From Chrysemys picta bellii (lineage: Eukaryota; Chordata; Testudines; Emydidae), in NCBI RefSeq assembly GCF_011386835.1, contig NC_088792.1, positions 41,902,882 to 41,966,881 of the forward strand: 64,000 nucleotides of DNA, given 5' to 3'. The notes under the pieces were generated by a model. It did no database searches and was not told the origin of the DNA. It saw nothing but the letters and a program-made list of their open reading frames with translations. Made by a program: the position numbers and the translations under genes. Shown piece by piece: positions 45,311-56,600 of this stretch (the first letter of the stretch is position 1; every line of letters begins with the position of its first letter).

Positions 45311-45464
45311 GGGAATGTCATAATGTATATGCAGGGCAGGGATGCTGGAACAATTTTTATAATGGGAGTGCTGATGATGGAAATTATGTATTTGGCATTT
45401 ACTATTACTACTTTAAGCCAGGGGGTGGCAGCAGCATCCCCAACACTAGCACTAGCATACAAGT

Positions 45465-45888
45465 AGGCATAGGTGCTAACGTTCTCCGGTGCCGGTGGGT
45501 GCTCGTGCCCCCCCGCCCTGACTTCACCCTTTCCCCGCCCCGCCCCCATTCCAACCCCTTCCCCAAAATCTCCGCCCCAACTCTGCCCCCTCCCTGCCCC
45601 TATTGGACCCCTTCCCCAAATCCCCACCCCAGCCCCGCCTCTTCCCCGAGTGTGCCGCGTTCCCCCTCCTCCTTCCTCCCAGCACTTGCCGCGCGAATCA
45701 GCTGTTTCGTGGCGTAAGCGCTGGAAGCCAGGGGGGAAAAGCGGGCACGCAGTGCGCCCAGGAGAGGAGGCGGAGGCAGAGCAGAGGTGGAGGTGAGCTG
45801 GGACGGGGGGGGCGGGCAGGGAGCTGCAGGTGGGTGCTAAGCACCCACCAATTTTTCCCCATGGGTGCTCCAGCCCTGGAATCTATGC
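45465..45888. mobile_element. hAT-like MITE, GC rich
   Basis: Left part cataggtgctaacgttctcc; right part ccatgggtgctccagccctg, a CAGGGCTGGAGCACCC end when reversed. The centre has inverted cagctgtttcgtgg-like sequence. Duplication not resolved. Confidence 0.55.
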
Positions 45889-45895
45889 AAGTAGG

Positions 45896-46280
45896 GGGTA
45901 TGTCTATACTGTACACTAAGGCTGGCCTCTCACTCGGGTTTGAGCCCAAAGCCCCCATTCCATCAACACATAAATCAGTCTGACTCAGGTCAGCAAGCAC
46001 TCAGGACCCCCAGTTCCTAGGACCCTGCCGGCGGTGGGTCAGGTCCCAAGTCCTGCTGAGACTTGGATCCAAACCCTGTTATTTAGCAATGTGGATGCAG
46101 TTCAAGCCGCTGAGCTGAGTCATAAGGTCGGCATAGCAGTGTGGTCATGTTAGGACAGCTGTGAGACCCAGATCTAGCAATTGTAAAGCCAGGTTTACAA
46201 TGCAGCGTGGATGCTCAAGCACAGGGTTGGAAACACCAGTCTCACAGACCAGGGTTTGCAATGCAGTGTAGACATAGCTA
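45896..46280. mobile_element. Harbinger-like MITE, 385 bp
   Basis: Ends gggtatgtctatactg and cagtgtagacatagct are inverted. The interior is non-coding with gggtttgagccc and related inverted pieces. It lies directly beside the previous MITE. Confidence 0.65.
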
Positions 46281-46285
46281 AGGTG

Positions 46286-46341
46286 ACGCATATCAAATAA
46301 ATTTGTTAGTCTCTAAGGTGCCACAAGTACTCCTCGTTCTT
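46286..46341. mobile_element. Penelope-like family 1 fragment
   Basis: Reads aaataaatttgttagtctct then aaggtgccacaagtactcct, matching the right arm of the 36267-39639 element. Confidence 0.7.
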
Positions 46342-46557
46342 TTTATATCCAACATAGGTGATCCCTGTAAGCAAAGCACCAGTAGCAGGGGTACAGCCTG
46401 TGTGAGCATACAGGACCCATTTGGACATTTCACTTGGCTAGCCTGCCAATCGCTCATGTTGCACACAAGGACATGTTACACCTACACGGTTACCCATGGG
46501 AGTGTATTTTGTGGTGGCAACTTAGAGTGTCTGTGTAAAAACTTTTGCTCTCAAGTC

Positions 46558-46690
46558 AGGGGGTGACCAGACAGCAAGTATGAAAAATCGGGACAGGGGG
46601 TGGGAGGTAATAGAAGCCTATATAAGAAAAAGACCCCAAAATCGGGACTGTCCCTATAAAATCGGGACATCAGGGAAACCAGACTAGGAA
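46558..46690 (-). mobile_element. 123-bp-family hAT MITE, decayed copy
   Basis: Reverse-oriented relative of 56169-56291: ggggtgaccagacagc at the left, aaaatcgggacatcaggg at the right, and shared tataagaaaaagacccc. The right terminus is mutated. It ends about 290 bp before the HACD1 ATG. Confidence 0.8.
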
Positions 46691-47600
46691 CCGCGCGGCG
46701 CAGCAATCACGTTAGGGTGAGGAGGGTCGGCAGCCTCTCTCCACGCAGACCGGCGAGATTGGCTGGGAAAGGGGGGGACACGTGTGACCTGAGGAGCCCC
46801 GGGAGGAGAAGGGAGGAGCCGGCGACACCATGTGAGACGCTGGCCGGGGGCAGCAGCAGCCCGCCGTGAAGACAGATGGGGTGAGAGTCAGCTCCAGCTG
46901 TCAGCGCGGCTTCAGCCCTGCCCCTGCCCGCGCCCCTCCTCCGCCGCGCGTCTCTCCCCCTGGCCTCGGGCAAACCATGGCGTCCAGCGAGGAGGACGGG
47001 GCCGGCAGCGGCTCGCTGGAGGAGAAGGAGAAGGGCAGGAAGAGGCGCCTGGGCGCGTTGGCCACAGCTTGGCTCATCGGCTACAACATCGCCATGACCG
47101 CCGGGTGCGTGCCGGGGAGCGCTGCCGGTATAGTGTAATATACCGGGCAGACACGGCGGGGCGAGGGGGAGCGGACTGCGGCGGGAGCCGGGTTGACAGG
47201 TGGAGGCCTTGCGACCGGGGGCTGGGGGCAGAAAGACTCGGGGAGGGGTTCTGGTCTAGCAGGGGGCGGCAGAGGGGGCTGCCTGTGGGGCTAGCCCTCG
47301 CCCGCCTGGCATTTCCTAATACGGTGCAGCGGTGCAGCCGCGAGCGCGTCATCTCGCAGCCCGGAGGGGAGGTTAAGTATAGCCTGAGCCAGGAATGCCG
47401 GGCGGGGCTGCCGGGGCAGGGGGCTCCCCTTGGCGTAAGTCACTGCGGCCGCCCCTGCACGCTGAGCCGGCTCCGCGCAGAGACTGGAGGGACCTCGTGG
47501 AGGGGATCTAGTCCCCGCCCCCTGGGGCTCCCTGCAGACGGCTCCCCTGTGGCTCGCTCCCCGCTCTGAGCAGGGCTTGCCGGGCTAGGCTGACTGCCAG
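46690..47600 (+). promoter_or_regulatory. HACD1: CpG-island promoter of HACD1
   Basis: A sharply GC- and CpG-rich block surrounds the first exon. Upstream of the ATG it holds an inverted CCAAT box (attgg, 46758-46762) and an E-box (cacgtg, 46779-46784). No convincing TATA box is seen, as is usual for CpG-island promoters. The E-box could bind bHLH factors, but that is inference. A fragment of a hAT MITE (46558-46690) abuts the island on its 5' side. Confidence 0.7.
46977..47104 (+). CDS. HACD1: HACD1 exon 1 (coding part)
   Basis: Encodes residues 1-42 plus two bases of Gly43. It begins MASSEEDG and ends NIAMTAG, with donor gtgcgt at 47105. The region is very GC rich and lies inside a CpG island. 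A longer open frame runs past the donor but loses family similarity there. Confidence 0.93.
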
Positions 47601-50600
47601 CTGGGGCACTGCACGGTCCAAAGAGCCTTGGCAGACTTGGGGTCTCAAGCTGCCCGTGAAGACTTCCGGAGGGGTTGCGAAGTGGTTGTAAGCGCGTAGT
47701 TATAGCAGGATTCCTCGTTTTCCTCCCACGTCGAGGGAGGGGTCAATGTGGTACGGCCTGCCCGAAGTTTCTAAATAGCTTTGGTTCAAATTCTTGCTTT
47801 GGAGAGCACTTAGGAGACAGGCAACGTATATTAATTTCTTCCATCTGTCATGTTAAGAGTAAAGTGCAAGAAATGACTACTACTATTATACTGAAAAACC
47901 ATCTTGGCTTCAGTCTAAGCAGCATCATTGATTAATATTTAACTGATATTGAAACAGTATTTTAAGACATTAGTTTCCTTCTTCCAGCTCCATCTTGGTC
48001 TCCCAACTTGTTCTACAAATCACAGCCTCTCAGTATTGAAAACAGAGGTTACAGGCCAAATACAACCCTGACATAAGCAGACAAAACTCAGTGGATTTGT
48101 ACCCACTTGCCAAAGTTGAATTTGGCTCCGTATGTTATTTCAGTTTTTGTCCTCAATTCAGCTACTGGTAGGGCCATTTCCAATTTGAATGCATTGGCGT
48201 GGAACTGTTAATAAGCCCAGGAGTGCATTTAAACTGATGCCCAGTGTTACAATGGATTCTTTTGAGAAAATGTGGTATTGGTATTGAATGCTTGTACTGA
48301 GTTTTAATGGTAAGGGAATTCTGGCTTATATTTAAGTGGTTGATGTATGTATTTTCATTCCCTTTAAAGATTTGTCATGTTAATAGCAGTAGTTTTCATA
48401 ACATACTTAAAGTAAACTGATTTAATTTTCTGTTGAAAGGCTGAAAATTGTCAGACTCCCACAAATTTTAATACTTAGGGTAATTCGACATTGGAACATT
48501 TTACATAAGGAATTGCTGAAGTCAGGCATGGGGCTTTATGAAGTTATATTTGTGTCAGCTTTAATTAGTGTTTTTATTCGTTGTTCATAATCTTTGCTAG
48601 TTTGGAATTGCTATGTTTCCTCATTGTATTCCCTAACAGTCCACCCCTTGCTTTGTTGTTGTTCATTTGCTCAGGAGCACTGGGCTCCTGCCAGAGACTT
48701 TTAAGGTGGAAACATTCATTTTAGTTGTGATCCCTGCAAGTGCTGAGCCCTACATCTCCCATCAAAGCCATTGGTAGTTGAGAGCCACTAGCACTTGTAA
48801 AAGTGGGCCCTTTGTTTCTTGTGTGGGATAGGAAAAAGAAGAAAGACAAACATTTCATCATCTTTTCAAACCGATAAAGTACAGTAGATACACTTAAGGG
48901 AACACTGAAGAGTAATACTAGTACTGGCAAGTTTATCCACTTGGCAAGAAAGTACTTGTTAATAAAATTCTAGGCATGCCCTGGTTTATCAATAATTGTG
49001 CTAACTCCTCTTTCTAATATGGGATTACATTTTGTCATTCATACTGGTAAATGTATAGGTGGAGATGTTCAAAAGCAAAAATGGCAGGTAGGTGCCCAAG
49101 TCCCATTGAAAATCAATGGAAGTTAGGCCCGTAACTGTCCTTTAGGCCTCCGAAAGCCTCCCTCAGGGGAATTTATCGTGTAGGGTATTTTCTTTTTCAG
49201 ACTGAATGCTTGTCTGATGTTGAGTGAAAGTTGCCATTTTTCTGTATGCAATACAAAGGCCCATATGAGACCAAAAAAAAAAAAAAAGTTGCAAGCTGAA
49301 GGCCAAATAAAATGGCCTGTGGAAGTATACTTGTTTAAAGAATAACCTGTCTAAGCAAGAGACCAACTTTTTGTTTTGTTTTGTTAAGTCAGAGAAGACA
49401 TTTCATGTTCCCTTTTTGTTGCAAAATGAGATTCAGGGAACCTTTTTGGTTTATATTTATTGCCTTTTTGGTCAAATATAATATGGCTTCTCATGGTACC
49501 TCTTATGTAAAGATACTGCTGTCACCTGCCATATTGCCAACCATATAAAAATCCATTATAATTCTCCTTTGACACATACTTTACTATAAAACACAAAACA
49601 TTTAGAACCCAGGACAGCCTTATTGTGAAGGCAACATGTATTGATGAATTTAAAATAATCCACTGATTTCAGCAGTGGCTGGAGAACGCCTCTAATTTTA
49701 TACTCTACAAACATTTACTCAGATTTTACACTAGCCATAAAAAACCTAAATAATATCTGTGGGTGTTGTTTAACTGGCACTTGTGTTTCAGTCTTAGGAA
49801 AGGAAGTGGAATTCATCCTGTGCCGCAGCATTATGGAACCTTGGTAGTTACACAACACACAGGGGAATAGATGTAGAATAGGCATGATGAGAGAATCCAC
49901 ATTTGCAGTGTATGGTGGTGCCTAGTTCCATGTGAGTTCCAGGGCTTGTCTACACTATCGCGCGGGGTTGATCTAAGATACGCAACTTCAGCTACATGAA
50001 TAGCGTAGCTGAAGTCTATGTACTTAGATCTACTTTCCATGGTGTCTTCACTGCAGTAAATTGACAGCTGGCGCTCTCCCATCGACTCCGCTTGTGCTTT
50101 TCATTCTGGTGGAGTACCGGAGTCAACGGGAGAGCACTCAGCGGTCGATTTGTCGCATCTACACTAGACATGATAAATCAACCCCCGCTGGATCGATCGC
50201 TGCCCACCTATCCAGCTGGTAGTGTAGACAAGCCCGCACATATTGAAAGAGAGGCTTGGAGGTGAGAGAAGCTATTGTCAGAGAGTGTACCTATCCAGTA
50301 GTGTCCCCTTCTGGCCAAGTGTGGAGCTGTAGGTGCTGCCAGACAGACTTTCCCTTAATGTCATCAATAAGGTCACCGAGGCTTTACATGGCCTTCTGAA
50401 GGATCTAGTTTATTAACCAAAGACCCAATAAAGATACCAGCAAGCCCTCACCCCAGCATCTTATCTGGGAGACAGAGTCAGTCTCAGTTTATCAATTCCC
50501 ACCTGAATCCACCACTCTCCTCCAACAGTTCTCTTAGTTCAGGTCCCTTCTCCAGAGTCAAGCCTCTTGACAATCGCTGGGAAGAATTCTTTCCTAGAGC

Positions 50601-53600
50601 CAGAGGAGGGTGTGCAGAGATTTGTCAGCACTAGCCCTTCTCTGGGGAAGCACACAATTCCTGACAGGCTGGCCCTTCTGCCACTATTTGGAATTCCCTA
50701 CCCCTCTGAGCACACCTTCCAGGTCCCTTGCTCTGGTGAATTCTTCTGCCCTCAAAAGCTTCCTGTCTCAAGGATCCACCTCAGCTGATCCCTGGGAACG
50801 CTTTATCAGGCTCATTAGCTAATTAGCTACCAGCTAGCCACCTAGATATTTAATTCCTTCCAGGTGTGTCTGACTTGACTTTTCTTTATAGGAGCCTGTC
50901 ACAGGTAGGCAGGTCCCTGAGTCTCCTAAAAGGGCTACTGAGTCCCCTGCTAAGTGGCCGCAAAACTTCATGTAAGCAGTATTTAGGGAATGCAGCCCCT
51001 ATTCCCGGCAGGCTTCCCGCAGCTCCCATTGGCCGGGAACGGCAAACCGCGGCCAATGGGAGCTGCGGGGGGTGTGTGTGTGCCCGTGGACAGTTTTTTA
51101 ATTATAGGTCATGCTGCTTCAGTGCTAAGGGGCACATGCTATTAGATAGGAATCTTTCAAACATTATGTTAACACAAGTCAGTGTCTAGTTCTCCAGCTA
51201 GAAATGAAAATCACTTATGTTTGAAGAATAGGGAATAATCCCAGGTTTGGCCATTATGTCTCCTCGCTGGCATTGGTTACTGTCGGGAGACAGGACACTG
51301 GGCTAGATGGACCTTTGGTCTGACCCAGTATGGCCATTTTTATGATTTTTATGATCTTTAACATACAAACTACAGCCAGGCACACACTGGCTGCTATTTT
51401 TGCCTGGATTATCCATGCATAATACATGTAGACAACTTTGATAACACTTAAAGAAAGAGCAACACTAAATAAAGGCAAACTATTTCTTGCTAGCACTGTT
51501 TTGTAGACACCTGTCCCCAGATGCTTTCCGTGCAGCATAATTGGTACTTCTCAACTGAGATACTGTATCCAGTACAACTGTTGATAAACCCAGTGCTCAG
51601 ATTTCCACCTATGAGGTTTTCAGCTTCTCTAAACTTCTCTAAATCGAATCCGGTATGTTGAGATCAAACTCAGTCAACATAAACAAAACGTCTCGCAGCC
51701 ACCAGCGGATTGCCCTGATGGGTTGCATGCCAAAGGTTGCCGACCCCTGCCTTAGGTGATTTAAAATTTATTTTAGCTCAGATTTGTTTTATCTCAATAA
51801 AGAAAGCTTTAATTTGACTAACAATTATTATTGCTTTCTTTATTTGAATAACAGCAGAATGCATATTTTAAAAAACCCATCCACACTTAATATCAGTACA
51901 TGATTACCAAAATGTCAGTTCCAGAACTAACCACGTTGGCCAAAATTTTCAAAAGTGACTAGTGATTCTGGATGCCTGGATTTTTTAGTGCCCAACTTTA
52001 AACACTTTAAATTGGCCTGATTTTCAGAGGATGGGTATACAACTCTTTCTGAAAATTGGACCCCTTTATTAGTGTCTCAAGATGGACACCCACAAACTGA
52101 GGCACTCAGAATCACTAGTTGCTTTTGCCGGGCTTGGCTTTAAGTCCCCATGCACAGTCCTTCAAAGAGCATTGTGTGGGTAGAACCCCACTTTCAGGGA
52201 TCCCCTTACACAGAGCTCCTTGCAGGATTGAGACCAAGTTTGGAAATGTTGGCTATAGTGCTTACTTTTCAATATGTTTTAAGAAAACAAAATACATATA
52301 TTCAAATAATTTTTTTAATTTCATGTAAATTTTTCAGTTTCCTAACACTATGGAACTATGATAAGCAATTGGGGATTTGAAATTATATTTGAAAAAGCCC
52401 CATAGTCTAGACTAGAACCATTACACTGAGTTGTTCAGAGGTTTTCCAGTCGGGGACAACTGCTGGTGTATGGAAAGTGGCTGGCACCTGAAGTTGGCGC
52501 CTTTTTTTTTTTTTTACCTGCTAAGTTATGTTAAAAACAGCTAAAATACATGAATGAATACTCTTTGAATAATAGAGATATGGTCCATACTATGGAAAAG
52601 AGAACACTTTAGCTATGTAACACAGAGGGCTCTTTGCAAAGAGAAGCAAGGCATTCTCTCTATACTTTTCCACAAAGTAGGGTACAGGAGCTAAATAGTT
52701 AATGGATTTTGCTATATTTTAAATTATATTTTCAATCTCTTTTTAAACAACACCAGTAGAAAATCAAAGTTCTACTCCAAATATTTGAGATGAAAGTAAT
52801 GTAATGAATAATTTAGATACCTGGGTGTTCTTAGAATTCTCATTTGAAAATTATCCATTCTCTTTCTTTTCTAGGTGGCTGGTATTGGCTATTGCCATGG
52901 CACGATTTTACATGCAGAAAGGAACATACAAAGGCTTATACAAAACTGTTCAAAAGACACTTAAATTTTTCCAGACATTTGCTGTGCTTGAGGTAAATTT
53001 TTAAATGCTACACATTGCTTGAGAAAATATTTACCCTCAGCAAAAAAAAAACCTTAATTAAAATGGCGTTAAGGATGAAAGAATATCTCAGAATTTCCAA
53101 TCTATCTAACTTCATTTATTTTGAAGGTGGTTTTGGCGGGGGGAGGGAGGAGGTTGGTTGAAGGCAATGGATACATATTGTAACATTAACTCTAGGCTAC
53201 TAAATTATTTGCTTAGGATTTTTTTACATTTCAAAAAATGCTTAAGAATTGCTCAGTGACAGATCTTGCAAGCCACACAGGGACTCCATTCCTTATGGAG
53301 CCTATTCCTTTGCAGACACCCTTCCCTCCTCCACGGGTGATTGCTTCTCTCTCATTCCCCATACGGAACTCATTATCCCCCATATGGCTTTCTCTCTTTT
53401 GCTCCTTCCAGACTAGACCCACATGCCCCATATGGTTTTCTACCAATCTTTCATTGAACCATGACTTTCCACAAAGGGGCAATGCAAATTTTGCAAAGCA
53501 CTCTGGAGGCTGAGTGCACTTGGCAAAGCATGCATCAGACTGATATGGATGTATAGTACATTCATCAAGCAGATGCATGTATATACTACATGTGCCTCTT

Positions 53601-56600
53601 TTAACATGTATGGTCATCTGTGTTTTGGTTTTTATATTCTAAATAATTCTATCTAAACCCATCAACACTAGTCATAGATTTAATTAGCAAAAGAATTAAT
53701 AAAAAGCCTTCTGAAATGAACAACAAAGAAAATTTTAAAATCCTTATGTATCTGAAACACCTTATGTGTCTTGCTTTAAATTTTCCAGAAGAATTCTGAT
53801 CTGGATAAGATGTTGCATGTGAAACTGAGGTTTGGTTTTGAAGCTGAAGAGCAAGGTGTGTGTATCTATATGAAAATCAGTCTTATGTAAAAGTTCCTTT
53901 GGTAAGCAAGTCAATCTGTTTCAGTGGTATTACAAATCAAGGGCCTGATCCTGTGAGGAGTGAAGTGCAGGAATTCAGGGTACTTGGCACCTCACAGAAT
54001 TTGGCCCTAAGATCTTTGTTTTTGCTGCCATTAAAGTCAGTGAAAATGTAGTCTGAATAAGGAGTAAAGGACTAGGGGTAAGCTTAGATTTATGTTAACA
54101 GCCGCAATGTCTTTGTTTATACTGCAAACAGTAAAATGATTTTAAACGAGTGACTTTTAATTTATACTTATTTTTATTGACAGGTAGTCCACTGTGCAGT
54201 TGGTGAGTCTTTTGCTTTTAATTTCTCACTTAACTGATTACAGACGTGAATTATGGGGCATAGATAATGTATTTCTCTTTTTAAGGAATAGTTCGCACCT
54301 CTGTGCTTGTGACTGGGGTCCAAGTGAGTTCAAGAATCTTCATGGTGTGGTTTATAACACACAGTATAAAACAGGTGGGTTCATGAGCAAATTCTGTTTT
54401 ACTCTTTACAGGAAGGGCTGATTATTAATATAAAGCTCATTTTAGCAGGAAGTGTTATTTAACAAGTAATAGAATCTGGCAAATGCTCCATACAGGGGGC
54501 TCTCGCAAACTTCAGTCAGAGTTCTGCAGGTAGAAAACTTACAGGATCAAGCCTATAGTTCAGGGGTGGGCAAACTTTTTGGCCCAAGGGCCACATCTGG
54601 GTATTGAAATTGTATGGGGGGCCATGAATGCTCATGAAACTGGGTGTTGGGGTATGGGAGGGGGTGAGGGATCCGGCTGGGGGTGAGGGCTCTTGGGTGG
54701 GGCCAGAAATGAGGAGTTCAGGGTGCGGGAAGGGGCTCTGGACTGGGGTAGGGGGTTGGGGTGCAGGGGTGTGTGAGAGGGCTCCGGCTGGGGGTGCAGG
54801 CTCTGGGGTGGGGATGAGGGGTTGGGGGTGCAGGAGGGTGCTCCGGGCTGGGACCAAGGGGTTTGGAAGGCAGGAGGGGGATCAAGGCTGGGGCAGGGGG
54901 TCGGGGATGCAGGCTCCGGGCGGTGCTTACCTTAAGCAGCTCCCAGAAGCAGCTGCATGTCCCACCTCCGTCTCCTATGTGGTTCCCAGCCAATGGGAGC
55001 TGCGGGGCAGCATGCGGAGTCCCCTGGCTGCCCCTACATGTAGGAACCGGAGGGGGGACATGCCATTGCTTCTGGGAGCCACATGGAGCCATGGCACACG
55101 CGGAGCAGGGCAAGCCCCCAATCCTGCTCCCTGGCTGGAGCACCAGAGCGGGGCAAGCCCCGAACCCCGCTCCCTGGCAGGAGCTCAAGGGCAAGATTAA
55201 AACGTGTGAAAGGCCGGATTTGGCCCCCGGGCCGTAGTTTGCCCACCCCTGCTATAGTTTACAGTTGCTTACAAACAGGATGCTGGTAAATGCCATCGAA
55301 GAGGGACAACAGAGACATATTGGGTTGCTGCCAGGTTTGATCTGTCTGTTAAGCAAGATCAAAGGCTAGAGCTTCTGTTCATGAACAAATGTACCATACT
55401 GTCAACCATTCCACTTTGAAAAAGAACTTCAATTAGCATGTGTTGAATGTACAAATGGAAATCATTCTTAAACTGAATGCATCTGGATAAACACTGTTGT
55501 GACATTTTACGCTGGTGTTTTCTTTGTAGTTTGTATTAAATCCTTTCTCCAAATTTTTTAAATTAATATTATATGTTCACAGCATGCCAGTGTAATAGAC
55601 TGTCATTAAAAAAACCCCACAGAAAACCTCCCAGCATATGAAAATTACCCAACTTCCCCCTGAAAGTGTTATTTATGTGGTTGGTTATAGGTTTTAATGT
55701 AGAGTCTATTGTTTTGTTAGCCCAAGGAAAAATGATCCAAGGAATCTATGATTCTCGTAATGAATGGAGTAGGACTTCGAGTTTAGTGTGTCTGAATTTT
55801 ATTTACTTTGCAGGGCTTGAAATTCCTATTCTCTAAAGATAAATATTAAGTAATGGATCCCAACTTTTGGGTCTGTGCTCCTATGTGTGTGACTTGGGTC
55901 ATAACTTTCTTAACTCAAGGTGCTGAGCCTTTAAACTTTCTCACCAGCAGGTGGCACATGCCTAACTGCTGATGAGATACAAAAGCCATGTAGGAACTGC
56001 TTCCATTGTCAATTCCCTTTTTATCTGTTCATAGAAGAGAGCTCTCTGATACACTTTGTTTCCTTTACCTCCCTTTTTTGTAATACCAAGTAGGTTTATC
56101 TTAATTTTTTTTTAAAGCTAAGTGCGTGCTGTTTTGCTTTTAGAAGAAAAGAAAAAATGTTCAAGAAGTAGGGTGACCAGATGTCCCGATTTTATAGGGA
56201 CAGTCCTGATTTTTGGGTCTTTTTCTTATATAGACTCCTGTTACCCCTCACCCCCGTCCCGATTTTTCACATTTGCTGTCTGGTCACCTTATCAAGAAGT
56301 GAACTATTTGTTGGTTACATTGTACGAGTAGATCGAGGCTAGGGCATATATCACTGATTCTCATCATTCTACTCATATGTGGAATGGACTAAACCTTGTC
56401 CACCCAGCTCTTTGTTTCACTTGATTTTAGTACAGTAGGTCAAACTACATCAAAAAATCCCCAGGTCTAAACGTCTGTCTGAATGCATTTCTCATTGTTA
56501 TTTCTTTGCATGCCTGAACATTCAGGGTCATGTGAGGGGATATGTAGTTAGAGGCCTGTTAGTGATGATAGCCACAGATCTCACTACTTGTCCAAGAGAT

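Larger units (their letters stand above)
47105..52874 (+). other. HACD1: HACD1 intron 1
   Basis: 5.77 kb. Contains the rest of the CpG island (to about 47600), the Harbinger MITE at 49942, a hairpin-bearing GC-rich block near 50890-51090, a CR1 3' end at 51236 and a MITE at 51941. Stretches 47600-49900, 50240-50890 and 52140-52870 hold nothing I can name apart from an aggtgcccaagtccc repeat at about 49085-49160. Confidence 0.85.

Noticed and set aside
46832..47569. 245-codon plus-strand frame overlapping HACD1 exon 1
   Set aside because: It is out of frame with HACD1, low-complexity Arg/Gly/Ala-rich, and explained by the CpG island.
54184..54374. Claim that this HACD1 is an active tyrosine phosphatase
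   Set aside because: The CX5R motif alone does not make the phosphatase fold; the catalytic Tyr/Glu pair of the dehydratase is intact in exon 6.
54628..55200. Overlapping Gly/Pro-rich open frames on both strands
   Set aside because: They lie wholly inside a non-coding hAT MITE with a G-rich minisatellite.
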